A stretch of DNA of 64,000 nucleotides from Flaccisagitta enflata (GCA_965153355.1 OZ231126.1:70742001-70806000); one strand, 5' to 3'; numbered from the stretch's first letter, positions 35,038 through 45,609 are shown. Notes: generated by a model not told the origin, from the sequence alone. Translations and numbers: made by a program.

Positions 35038-35642
35038 AACACGGAATGAGTTGACTTGAAATGATGGTTCATAACTTGATGACAGGTTTTGAGTCCTTGT
35101 GATGTGTATAATACAATTCTATAAACTCAATCATTTTTGGGGCGCTTTTTGAAATATATACAAAATTAGTAAAAAATTTTTATATCTTTTATCATAGCTC
35201 TCTGTGATGATTCATTTTAGTATTTTTGACCGCAGATTTGGACTCAGTGGGTGGCTTGCGGTTCGTTTGATATGTCACACTATATACTTTTGAAAAAGAA
35301 GTAAAAACTTTTTTTATATAAAATCATTAAAAACAAATGTATTTTAGAGCAATATGATAAAAAAAATTAACTCTTTATTTCTTGTTCAAAAATATATAGT
35401 GTGACATATCAAACGAACCACAAAGCACTCGCTCAATCCGAATCTGCAGTCAAAAATACTAGAAAAGATCACCACAAAGAGTTATGATGAAAAATGTACT
35501 GAATTTACACTATTTTTGCATATATTTCAAAAAGCGCCCCAAAAGTGATTTAGTTTCCTTCAAATTTATATTGTTCACACTCCAATGACCCAAAAACTAT
35601 CAAAGTGAGAGACAATCATTCTACCTCAACTCATTCCGTGTT
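35038..35642. mobile_element. Foldback element inside a GGAAAA microsatellite
   Basis: Arms 35038-35302 and 35385-35642 are imperfect reverse complements: outer ends aacacggaatgagttga and its complement, inner ends tttgatatgtcacactatat and its complement. GGAAAA repeats in the same orientation lie on both sides (34976-35025 and 35655-35725), as if the element had split one microsatellite. No coding region. Confidence 0.87.
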
Positions 35643-36549
35643 TTGGCTGGTAGTGGAAAAGGAAAAGGAAAAGGAAAAGGAAAAGGAAAAGGAAAAGGAA
35701 AAGGAAAAGGAAAAGGAAAAAGAAAAAGAAGAAGAGGAAGAATAGAAGAATAGAAGAAGGGGAAGAAGAAGGAAAAGCAAGACAAGAAAAAGTAAAAGTG
35801 AAAGAAAAGAAGAAGAAAAAGAAGATGAAATGACAAGAGAAAGAATAGAAAAGACCCATAAGTCCGCAGGAGCAAAGGGAAACCAACCGACCATCCAATA
35901 AGGCATAGGATTGCCTGGATGAAAGAGAAAGAACAAGTGAAGAGGATGATGATCACGGATGCAACGTGGACTAACGTGTTCAATTATGATTCAACCTAGT
36001 CAATAATCAATATCTTTTCTCTTTCTCGTTCTTGATTCCGGGTTAGAAATAAGATGAAAAAAGATTCTTAATATGATGAGAAAAAATTCAATGGCTAGCC
36101 ACCGGTAGTGGGATTGATTCGACTATATTATTTTTTTGTCAATCAAAACCTAAATAATTCGGTAAATTTTTGTAAATTTTAAAAAACAAAATCGGAGGTG
36201 TGATTGAATGGCGTCCACCTTATCGATTTTCTCCTTGCAGAATGCCTTTTAAAGGTTGTCTTTTAGTGTGCAAATTAGTCTGAGCTACTTATTTGCATAA
36301 GCATATGCATCTTAGAGACTTTCAAATTTCACAACATTTTAGGTGATGATACCAAATGTTGTTCGGAAGCAACAGTATGAGTTTCAATACAAATTTCGCA
36401 TTTCTAAGGGATGAAAATGACAATTTGAGTGAAAACAAAAAAAAATGGCCAATTAACGTTAAATTTAGCATGATTGACCATATTTACTAACATCCGTTTG
36501 AGAAAAAATCAATATTTTGATTTCTGACTACTCCTGGCTATCAATGCTA

Positions 36550-37168
36550 CTATCTTGGAAAAAAGTTTATCGCATTTTTGAATCAGGGGCGTTTTATGGA
36601 CAATATAATACAATTAACATGTCCGTAACAATCTTGATACTTGGGTTGACCTCCTTGACTTTTTCAAAAGCTCTCCTGCGTCTCAACATGCTTTCGCACT
36701 GCAGCTGAAGGTATGATAAGGCGGTCTTCCTCCAGACTTTAGCGCGATTCTTTTTAGTCCTGCCATCCATGTTGCACATTCTTAAGTTTGCCATTGCTTT
36801 AGTTGGGATACCAACTAAACGATTCAATCAGGTTGGGATCTGGGCTGTTTCTGGGCCAACTGGAGCAGTGTTTGACCTTTGACACTGTGCCTTTGAAGCC
36901 ATTGCTTCATTGAAACAGCCAGTGAGCGGGCGCGCCATCTTCCATGAACCCCTTTTCAAAAACACCATTTTTATGCCATTTTTCTAAAGAGGTACCCAAC
37001 TTCATTATGCTCTCATTTCTAAACGGTTAGATGCACAGTAATGCGGTTGGCGCCAACTGCTAAAGAATTCGAAGACGTTTTAGAATCTCACCAATTAATC
37101 TTAGATTTTTTTATTTGTAAAGGAGATATGAGGCTTTAACTGATGCGATAAACTTATTTCCAAGGTTG
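36550..37168 (-). mobile_element. Tc1/mariner-like element with decayed transposase
   Basis: A 619-bp element flanked by TA (36548-36549, 37169-37170). The 26-bp imperfect terminal inverted repeats are of the form CwAyCTTGGAAAwAAGTTTA followed by TCGCAT. The minus strand encodes the end of a DDE transposase. Its strongest block, FMEDGAPAHWLF, lies near 36913-36948, followed by WPRNSPDPNLIESFSW, the usual 'D-x-APxH' and 'SPDLNPIEN-xW' regions of Tc1/mariner enzymes. Confidence 0.8.
36594..36950 (-). pseudogene. Tc1/mariner transposase C-terminal relic
   Basis: On the minus strand from about 36950 downwards the translation gives FMEDGAPAHWLFQ, a stop, then further homology through WPRNSPDPNLIESFSW and more stops. 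The intact 77-codon frame at 36594-36827 is only the distal piece of this relic. The DDE signature motifs D-x-APAH and SPDxNxIE are recognisable. The N-terminal half and the DNA-binding domain are absent, so the copy is dead. Confidence 0.75.
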
Positions 37169-37275
37169 TACGTTGCCAACGCGATCACGCTGTTCGTTAA
37201 ATCATTCCTTTGGATATTATGAGACTGAATCACTGAGGCACACTTATTTCGACAAGACTTTGGCAGTGAGACAGG

Positions 37276-37474
37276 TTTTTAGTCGCGTGCACTCGACTCT
37301 ACAACCCGCTTTGTCCGTCGGTCGGTCGGTCGGTCGGTTGGTCTGTCACACTTTACTTTTTTTTATGATTTTATTTCTTGGACCTCACTGCTCCTGCCCA
37401 CGTTGTTTAGTGACCTCAAATATGGCCCCTGCCCACCCTCACGCAACTTCGGTAGCCGTGTATCCGGCCTTGTT
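37276..37474 (-). mobile_element. Hairpin module, 'gtcgcgtgc' tag, reversed
   Basis: tttttagtcgcgtgcactcg and actctacaacccgctttgtc, GTCGGTCG repeats, then cccctgcccaccctcacgca and ccgtgtatccggccttgtt. Confidence 0.87.
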
Positions 37475-37705
37475 TTTTTACTTTTTAAATCGATAGTTGA
37501 AAAGTGTTAGTTCGATGAAGACGAATCATCGACATTTGCCCTTAAAAACAAAAAAGACGATTTAGATGAAGTTGTAGTCGTTAAAATGGTTAAAGCTCAG
37601 ATTGCTCAGCTAAATCAAGTCGCCGATTGTGTGGCGTGGTTATGTTCATTCGGTTTTCATTTTTGTGGCGTGTTCATGTTCATCTTAACATCTACAGAGG
37701 ACTAA

Positions 37706-37962
37706 AGGGGCGTTTCTAGTCAAAGGCGATCGCGTTTTGAACGGGCCACTTGGTCGCTCGCTACGTTCGTTCGCTCGCACCGCTCACTCCGCACACTTGC
37801 TCCGCTGCGCTCCGCTGCACTCCGCTCGCTTTGGTCACGGGCTCGCTCACTCACTTCACTCACTCCCTCGTGGGATGGTGGAAATTCTTGAATATGTGTT
37901 CACACTGTTATCAGGTTTCACAGGAACAAACGCGTTTTTCGTCTTCACTAGAAACACGCCCT
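37706..37962. mobile_element. Short TIR element with GCTC/ACTC tetranucleotide core
   Basis: Ends AGGGGCGTTTCTAGT and ACTAGAAACACGCCCT form 15-16-bp imperfect terminal inverted repeats, with TAA next to each end. This is compatible with a PIF/Harbinger-type MITE. The interior is GC-rich with CGCT/CACT repeats that appear as spurious open frames. A related stretch in the opposite orientation lies at 25605-25745. Confidence 0.55.
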
Positions 37963-38560
37963 AAGTAGGAGAATGAATTAAGTCGAGGCGAAAAGCGATT
38001 GTGTGAGTTGATGTCATTCTAAATCTCTAATCACGTAAACAGATGATCTCCTCTTCTGGGTGTTCCTTTCGTGAGCTAAGTGATGTGACACGATGATTCT
38101 CAATTTAAAAACATTACAACCAGGTTGGTCGTATAAATTTAAGCAAGTAAATTTCCATTTGAGTGGGATAAGTCAGTTCTGCTTTAAATGAACCAGTTCA
38201 ACGTATGCATCCCCCACCAGAAAAAATACGACAATCCATCACATATTTACAAAGCCAGATCAGACAAGTGCGCGTATTCTTTGAAAATCTCATACAGTCA
38301 TACCCCGCTAAGACCAATCTCTCTCTACAAATTATCTCATTGGGCAATGGGTATCCTTATAATTTAAGAAGGAAAACGTAAAACTGATTGGATTAAGACC
38401 TCTTCGTGGCAAAACTCATCGACGGGCACTAATGCGAAGGGCGATCAAGGCCGAACACGGTCAAACCTGGTCTAACGATCAAATAACGCGAACACTAACT
38501 GAAGATCTTAACATTTTAACGTTTCTTTTTGACAAATCGCAAATACTTTTTTGAAGTAAT
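37963..38560. other. No feature seen
   Basis: Moderate-GC unique sequence without recognisable coding potential or repeat units. Confidence 0.45.
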
Positions 38561-38927
38561 GTCCATTTAAACATTGGTCGAGTGACCAACGTCATTCGAA
38601 TTCCTTGACATAACATAACAATCATCCGTCCGCATCACAAACGTGCAGACGCCGTAACAGATGAGGCAGCCAATCAACCGACCAAATAACCGACAGAGAG
38701 GCGGACTGGTCCTTTCCTTTCGAGCAACTTGGAGAACGTGACCCGTCATTATCCAAAGTTCTTTAGTAGGCTCAGTGAAAAAAAGGTTTGTGTGGAAAAA
38801 ATGGGCCTCGGGGGACCATAGGAACGATCTGGAGGACACTTTTACCATGATAGAGAAAGAAAAAAATGAAATGAGGTTAGGTGAGGATATTGAGTGAAAC
38901 GGATCGAGAAAGGCGAGATGGAAATAA

Positions 38928-39120
38928 AACAAGGCCGTATGAACGAAGTTGTGTGCGGGTGGTAGTAATATAAAAACCTAACCAAGCATTTGGACAGGAG
39001 CGGTAATGCAAAAAAAAAACGCCAAAAATGCCGAAAAAAGCAAAGTGTTACCGACGGATGGACGGAAGGACTGACCGACCGACATAGCGATTTATAGAGT
39101 CGCGTGCACACGACTAAAAA
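38928..39120 (+). mobile_element. Hairpin module, 'gtcgcgtgc' hairpin
   Basis: aacaaggccgtatgaacgaa with gtgtgcgggtggtag, then gaccgaccgacatagcgatt and agagtcgcgtgcacacgact, aaaaa. First of a head-to-tail pair. Confidence 0.83.
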
Positions 39121-39175
39121 GAAGAAAAGAAGGAGAGATGGAAAAAAGAAAATGAGATAAGAACTAACATGTGGA

Positions 39176-39339
39176 AACAAGGCCGGATACACGGGTGGGC
39201 GGGAACCGAATTTGAGGTCACTAGAGCAGTGAGGTCAAAGACCGTAATAGAAATCTGACAATACGGGCGAGAGACCAACCGACCAACCGACCAACAGACC
39301 AACGGACAGACAAAGTGGGGTATTGCACGCGACTAAAAA
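39176..39339 (+). mobile_element. Hairpin module, shortened hairpin
   Basis: aacaaggccggatacacggg, tggaattt-type middle, gaccaaccgaccaaccgacc, aaagtggggtattgcacgcg and actaaaaa; the left hairpin arm is deleted. Confidence 0.82.
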
Positions 39340-39825
39340 TTACAGCGAAAAATGGAGAGCAGTGGGTAGCAATGGAAGGAGGGGGAAGGAAGTGGGCAGA
39401 AAGGCAGCAAGAGAATAAAAGAAACCAGCGGGGTAGGAGAAGGAAAGGAGAGGGCGTAGGAAGGACCGAGCCAAATGAGGTGAAATAGAGAAAAATGGGA
39501 AGGAAAACATGGGCATTGGGCAACGGAAGTGCAGCAGGAAAAAATTGGGAGGTAAACGTCAAACATGAGCGAGAGGAAGAAAAAACAAAGCTGATGAGCA
39601 CGGCCAGCGAGATAGTGAAATAAGGTGATGAGAGCGAGTATGTATAAATCAAAGGGAGTCAAAGGTCATAAAATCGAGGAATGAATAAGAGTGGGGGCCA
39701 TAATTTTAATGAATGGGATCGATGAAAAGTTTTGAGCGTCTGAGTCAACAAATGGTTAAACAGGTGCAGACCCGCCACGGATGATTGGTTGAGACCTGAG
39801 TGAACGCTGGGCAGAGTGACCACAA

Positions 39826-39970
<145 letters not shown>

Positions 39971-40646
39971 ACAAAAAGTTCACACGCTCCTTTTTTTTTT
40001 TAATTGCGTTTTTTAGTCGCCATAGCACTTTGTTAAAGATAAAGTTGGGATAAGCGGATAACAGGCGTGAAGTAATGATTGGCGGGAAAAGTCCAGAGCC
40101 CGCCACGATGAGAGATTCAACGTTAGATAAACAACACGGTAGTAATGAAAACATTAGAAAATAAACTAAAAACATTCTTTTACTTTTTCGATAACCAAAT
40201 ATGAAACCTTGGCCTCGCGACTCAGTATACCCATTAGCCGTACATCCGTTAATCCGTTGGTCCGTTTGTCGGCCTGCTGGCTCGTTGGTTTGTTGTATGC
40301 ATTAGTTGATAAATGTACAAACGCGCATTTCTGCCCCTCTACCCGTTGAATTCAAAGTGGGCAAAAACAAGCATTTCTTGCCCCCCCCCCTCCATCCCTT
40401 CGTCCGCGAAGACGTTATTAACCTATGGCCATGTTCTCAATCATGCTCCAATTGAACATTTAAGACGCTAAACATTGAAATAGACAAATGGATGAAGAAT
40501 ATTGAAGTCGGTTATTATCAGTGAGACAGTAAAACCAGTATCTGATAGTTTGCCCATAATGAACAAGTGAAAAAATAAGAAAACAAGGCCATGTTATGGC
40601 CGATATGTGCGCCTCACTGATTAGAAAAATGTGAATAAACGTTTTA

Positions 40647-40754
40647 AAGAAAGAAAGAAAGAAAGAAAGAAACAAACAATCAAACAAACAAACAAACAAA
40701 CAAACAAACAAACAAACAAGCAAACAAACAAACAAACAAACAAACAAACAAACA

Positions 40755-40810
<56 letters not shown>

Positions 40811-40885
40811 AACAAAAGGAAAGAAATAAAGAAAGAAAGAAAAAAAGGAAAGAAAGAAAGAAAGAAAGAAAGAAAGAAAAGGAAA
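40647..40885 (+). repeat. GAAA/CAAA microsatellite
   Basis: GAAA, then CAAA, then GAAA, with clean changes between the blocks. Confidence 0.95.
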
Positions 40886-41349
40886 GAATGAATGAGTGAA
40901 CAAATGCAAGAATGCAAAAATGAACGATTGAATGAAAAAGAAAGAATGAACGACTGAAAAGAGAAGATAGGAGAGTTAACTGGGATGAAAAAGGAGGTCG
41001 GAATTGGCCGTTTTGCACAGTTTCGAGATTTGCATGACCAACGGACCAACGGACAGACTTAAGGACAGACTTACGAACCGACCCAGCGACCACCCCCCGA
41101 GCGACCGATCGGCATGGCCTGTTATAGACGCGCGAGGACGTGTACGTAAAAAGAATCAGAAATGAGGATGAATGTTAAAAGGCAAAGGATAAGGCGCCAA
41201 GTTAGAAAAATGGAAATTGGGCAGAAAGACAAGAGAAAGAAAAAGCAAATCGTATAATTTTGCTGCCTGAGGCAAGAATTACAATTCCCGGCATTCTGCC
41301 AATGCAGAACGAATCTAAGGAAAGGATGAGGAATGAGGATGATGGAGGG

Positions 41350-41490
41350 AATTGAGGAAAAGAAGAAGAAAAAGAAGAAGAAGAAAAAGAAAAAGAAAAA
41401 GAAAAAGAAAAAGAAGAAGAAGAAGAAGAAGAAGAAGAAGAAGAAGAAGAAGAAGAAGAAGAAGAAGAAGAAGAAGAAGAAAGAGAGAGA
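41350..41490 (+). repeat. AAG-type microsatellite
   Basis: AAGAAA then GAA repeats, ending at the left edge of the hairpin module at 41492. Confidence 0.95.
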
Positions 41491-41491
41491 G

Positions 41492-41651
41492 AACAAGGCC
41501 GGATACACGGCAATCCAGTCGCGGACGGTTGGGCAGGAGCGGTAATGCGAAAACCACTCAAAATTCAAAAAGGTTACGGGACCGATTGACCGACGAACCG
41601 ACCTACCAACCGACACGGCAAGGTGTAGAGTCGCGTGACCGCGACTAAAAA
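41492..41651 (+). mobile_element. Hairpin module, 'gtcgcggac' tag
   Basis: aacaaggccggatacacggc, tag agtcgcggacggttgggcag, gaccgacgaaccgacctacc, aggtgtagagtcgcgtgacc and gcgactaaaaa. Separated by 13 bp from the next copy. Confidence 0.88.
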
Positions 41652-41664
41652 GAAAAAGAAAACA

Positions 41665-41839
41665 AACAAGGCCGGATACACGGCCAATACCAGTTGCGGA
41701 CGAGTGGGCAGGGGCGGAAATGCGCGTTTGCACAGTTTCCAACTCGATCACTACGGACCAACGGACAGACGGACAGACCTACGGACCGACGGACGGACAG
41801 ACAAAGCCTCTTATAGAGTTGCGTGTCCGCAACTAAAAA
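41665..41839 (+). mobile_element. Hairpin module, 'gttgcggac' tag
   Basis: aacaaggccggatacacggc, tag agttgcggacgagtgggcag, GGAC repeats, ttatagagttgcgtgtccgc and aactaaaaa. Its tag differs from that of the adjacent copy, and its right hairpin arm differs in the same way. Confidence 0.9.
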
Positions 41840-41844
41840 TTAGA

Positions 41845-41985
41845 AGAAGAATTAAAAGAAGAAGAAGGAGAAGAAGAAAAAGAAAAAAAAGAAGAAGAAA
41901 AAGAAAAAGAAAAAGAAAAAGAAAAAGAAAAAGAAAAAGAAAAAGAAAAAGAAAAAGAAAAAGAAAAAGAAATAGAGGAAGAAAA
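41845..41985 (+). repeat. AAG/AAAGAA microsatellite
   Basis: Follows directly after the CTAAAAA end of the module at 41839. Confidence 0.93.
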
Positions 41986-42124
41986 AGAAGATGCAAAAGT
42001 TGGGAAAGATGGGGGACCAGAACAAGAACAAGAATGTTATTTTTTAATTGCAACAGCATGAGCAGTCGGTTGAGTAATCGGAGAAAATAGGAATGGGAAT
42101 GAAAAAAAGAAGGAGAAAAAGAAG

Positions 42125-42732
42125 AATAGTCGCAAAAGCGTTAGATGGTCAGCGGTACCCGTTGCCCCTTTGTGAGTGTATTTGGTGAGGTAGTTAGAAA
42201 TGGCCCCAAAGGGCTGATGACCTATGCTGGTTTTATTTGAGACCAAGGCTGGAATTGGCTCTGTGAGGTTAGATTTGAGCCGAGGTTAGGATTTGAGCCT
42301 CAAGGCTGGGATTTGAGCCCAAAGGCTAGGATTTGAGCTTTGAGGCTGGGATTTGAGCCTCGAGGCTAGGATTTGGGCCTTGAGACTAGGATTTGAGCCT
42401 CAAGGTTGGGATTTGAGCCTCATGGCTGGGATTTTAGCCTCAAGCCTAGAATTTGAGCCTCAAGGCTGGGATTTGAGCCTCGAGACTGGGATTTGAGCCT
42501 CGAGACTGGGATTTGAACCTGAAGACTGCGATTTGAGGCTCAAGGCTGGGATTTGAGCCTCAAGGCTAGGATTTGAGCCTCAAGGCTGGGATTTGAGCTT
42601 TGAGGCTGGGATTTGAGCCTTGCGGCTAGGATTTGGGCCTCGAGGGGGGGGACGGAGAAGAAGAAGAAGAAGAAGGAGGAGAAGGAGAAATTTCCCCTAT
42701 GTGTGAAAGCATAGGTCATCGGCCCAAAAAGG
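42125..42732 (+). mobile_element. Array element, A subfamily
   Basis: Start aatagtcgcaaaagcgttag; 20-bp units of gggatttgagcctcaaggct type, about twenty; purine run; right arm atgtgtgaaagcataggtca then tcggcccaaaaagg (shortened). It is directly followed, after an AAG-rich spacer of about 20 bp, by the C element at 42752. Confidence 0.85.
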
Positions 42733-42751
42733 AGAAGAAAAGAAGAAGAAG

Positions 42752-43424
42752 AACAGGTCGCCCAAGGGCAATATGTGGTCAGCGATACCCGTTGCCCTGC
42801 TTTGAGTGATTGTGAATTGGAGTGAGGGGAAGCAGGGCAGCGGCCCCAAAGGGGACGAAGTCCTGTAGAACACAGGAGGACTTTCGTTCGTCCTACCTGA
42901 AGAAGTGGATGAGATGCTATAGAGGGCTGACTGAAGGCATTCAAGAGCCTAAACTGAGGTCTAAGAAGGCTGATATAAGGCCTCAGAATGCCAATTGGAA
43001 GCTTGAGAGCGCTAACTTAAGGCTTGAGAGAGCTGGATCAAGGCTTGAAAGGCCAGAGGACAGAGCCTGGGAGCAATAAATAGAGGTTTAGATGGCTGAT
43101 TTGAGGCCTGAGAAGCCCAATTTGAGGCATGAGAGGCCAGGTTTGAGGCCTGAGAATTTGGATTTGAGGCCTGAGAAGCCAGATTTGAGGCCTGAGAGGC
43201 CAGATATGTGGCCTGAGAGGCCAGATTTGAGGCCTGGGAGGCTGGATTTGAGACCTGAGAGGCCTGATTTGGGGCCTGAGAGGCCAGATTTGGGGTCTGA
43301 GGGGTCTGATGAAGGGGGGGAATAATGGATGAACGGATGAACGGACGAATGAACAGACTGACAAACGAAAGCCCCCCTATGTTCTACAGGACTTCGTCCC
43401 CTTCGGGGCCGCTGCCCAAAAAGA
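42752..43424 (+). mobile_element. Array element, C subfamily
   Basis: Start aacaggtcgcccaagggcaa; gtcagcgatacccgttgccc; left arm ggggacgaagtcctgtagaa; about sixteen 20-bp units of ggcctgagaggccagatttg type; right arm gttctacaggacttcgtccc ending gctgcccaaaaag. The AAG repeat that follows leads into the next A element at 43443. Confidence 0.87.
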
Positions 43425-43442
43425 AGAAGAAGAATAAAACAA

Positions 43443-44590
43443 AGAATAGTCGCAAAAGCGTTAGATGCAGGCCTGAAAATAGAGCGTGCCCGCGTGCCCG
43501 GTGCACGCAGTTCTGCCATCGGGCACGCAGCTTTTACTAGCTGCGTGCCCGGCGTGCACGCTCTTGTGTCTCTTTTATTTTTTTCATCTCTCATGCTTTC
43601 AAAAAAAAAAAAACGGAAAGAATGTGCAAAATGGCCAATCTCCTTTTCGCTTTCAATCCTTCACCCAATCACTCATTCATTTATTCATTCATCCATCCAT
43701 TTATTCTTTCATTCACTCATTCATTCATTTATTCATTTATTCATTCATTCATTCATTCATTCATTCATTCATTCATTCATTCATTCATTCTTCTAAGATC
43801 ATGGGCACACCTACTTTCTTGTTTCACAAACTTGAGCTTTTTTTCATCTTGCGTTTATGTTTAAAAGTGTGACACTGGAATTTCATCCTTTTTTGTTTTC
43901 AACTGAGAAAAAAAGGTGGATATGTGTACCTGGCTGATTAAGAATGTATGAATGAACGTTTTTGATGAATGAATATTTTAATGAAAGTGAATGAAGGTGA
44001 GTGAAGGTGAGTGAAAGTGAACGAAAGTGGGAAGGAGACAAGAAGAAAGATTGAAGCCAGGATTGGCAGTTTTGCGCGGTTTTGACCTTTGCGCAATAGA
44101 CTGACAGACCAACCGACCGACCAATTGAGGGACAGGCATGACTTCTTATACACACAAAGATAATGTCAAATTAAGCTTAGCCTAACTTTTTTTCTAATCA
44201 ATGCATCAAAACGCTCCAAAATTAAGAACGTTGTAGTTATTTCACAAGTAGCTATCTCTATCTCATTTGAAGGCTTCAGAAAAAAACATGTGTGGTTAGA
44301 AGTTTGGTAAAACAACCTTTTTTACCGGGCACGCTCTTTTCCTGTCGGGCTCGCTAAAATTTTGGGGGGCGTGCCCGGCATGCACGCTCAGAAGAAATAC
44401 TAATTTCAGGCCTGGTTAGATGGTCAGCGGTACCCGTGCCCTGCTTTAGTAGGTTGTGGTAGAAGTTGAGGGGGGAGCAGGGCAGCGGCCCCGAAGGGGT
44501 CGATGACCTATGCTTTCACACATAAGGGGAATTTTCTCCTCCTCCTCCTCCTCCTCACCCCCCCTCCCCCCGAGTCTGGGTGATCCTCCT
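43443..44590 (+). mobile_element. Array element, A subfamily, split by the hAT-like insertion
   Basis: aatagtcgcaaaagcgttag at 43445 is cut by the insertion and resumes after 44414 with gttagatggtcagcggtacc, gcagcggccccgaaggggtc, gatgacctatgctttcacac. The 20-bp array is absent; a hairpin of another kind follows at 44597. Confidence 0.85.
43468..44414. mobile_element. hAT-like non-autonomous transposon
   Basis: A 947-bp insertion with terminal inverted repeats CAGGCCTGAAA, bounded by a perfect 8-bp direct duplication, GTTAGATG (43460-43467 and 44415-44422). Eight-base duplications and CAG-starting ends are the signature of hAT elements. Several copies of GCGTGCCCGG-like words lie just inside each end (43490-43565 and 44330-44390), as expected for subterminal transposase sites. 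The interior carries an ATTC microsatellite and part of a hairpin module but no transposase. It interrupts an A-type array element. Confidence 0.9.
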
Positions 44591-44596
44591 CCGTAC

Positions 44597-44658
44597 GTCG
44601 TTGACACGTTCCCGCGCGCGGTACGTCCTCCAAATAGGCGCGGGAACGTGTCAACGAC
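44597..44658. repeat. Perfect 21-bp inverted repeat
   Basis: Arms 44597-44617 (gtcgttgacacgttcccgcg plus c) and 44638-44658 are exact complements around a 20-base loop. Very GC-rich compared with the surroundings. Confidence 0.95.
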
Positions 44659-44879
44659 ACGCAAGACGCGAAAAGATGATTTCTCAATTTGCGTGCATGA
44701 TTTTTTGATAACCGTGCATGTTTTTATGGTTCTCCGCCTCTCTCTCCGCCCTCCGCTCCCTCTTTCTCTCTCTCTCTCTCTCTTGCTCGTTCGCTCACTC
44801 TAGAAAAAAAATGATAGAAAGAAAGATAGAAAAATAAAAAAAAAGGAAATAAAGAAAAATGAGAGATAAAAAGAAAGAA

Positions 44880-45052
44880 AACAAGGCCAGCACCTATAAG
44901 TCGCGTGCAAGACATACTGACTTAGAATGACTTAGAATGACTTAGAATGACTTAGAATGACTTGAAATGACTTAAAATGACCAAAAAGGACTTAAAATAA
45001 CAAAATGACCTAATGATGGAGTCGCGTGGAGTCGCGTGCATGCGACTAAAAA
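44880..45052 (+). mobile_element. Hairpin module with a 10-bp tandem repeat
   Basis: aacaaggccagcacctataa and gtcgcgtgcaagac, then seven diverged units of cttagaatga, then ggagtcgcgtgcatgcgact, aaaaa. The usual GACC block is replaced by the 10-bp repeat. Confidence 0.8.
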
Positions 45053-45203
45053 GAAAGAAAGAATTAAAGAAAGAAAGAAAGATAGAAAGAAAGAAAGAAA
45101 GAAAGAATAAGAAAGAAGTAAATACAGATACATCCCAAGAAGATCGGAAATCCGCCTGAAACGGAATTTTGATTTTTGTCCCATCATGCCATTTCATTCC
45201 ATT

Positions 45204-45609
45204 TTTGGGCAGCGGCCCCAAAGGGGACAAAGTCCTTTAGAACACAGGGGCCTTCTGTTTGTTTATCCGTTCATTCAGCCCGCCCAGGCCCTCTCAGGCC
45301 TGAAATCTGTCCTCTCAGGCCTGAAATCTGCCCTCTCAGTCCTTGAATCTACCCTCTCAAGCCTGAAATAAGTCCTCTTAGGCCTTAAATCTTTCCTGAG
45401 AGGGCAGAATTCAGGCCTGAGAGGGCAGATTTCAGGGCTGAGAGGGCCTGGGGGGAGGACGGATGGAAAAAATGAATGGAAGTCTCCTGTGATCTACTGG
45501 ACTTCGTCCCCTTTGGGGCTGCTGCCCTGCTTCCCCCATTCTGATTCACAACCATGCAAAGCAGGGCAACGGGTATCACTGATCAAATATTGCCCTTGGG
45601 CGACCTGTT
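45204..45609 (-). mobile_element. Array element, C subfamily, reversed
   Basis: Left end tttttgggcagcggccccaa and ggggacaaagtcctttagaa; 20-bp units that switch sense in the middle (ctctcaggcctgaaatctg, then ggcctgagagggcagatttc); right arm ctactggacttcgtcccctt; terminus ttgcccttgggcgacctgtt. Confidence 0.85.

Noticed and set aside
35653-35983. 120-codon minus-strand frame rich in Phe/Leu
   Set aside because: Translation of the GGAAAA microsatellite and its purine-rich flank.
41122-41751. 209-codon minus-strand frame
   Set aside because: Spans two hairpin modules and a GAA tract; no domain seen.
42765-43424. CRISPR-like appearance of regular 20-bp repeats
   Set aside because: The repeats are contiguous without unique spacers, lie in a eukaryotic window and sit inside an inverted-arm element.
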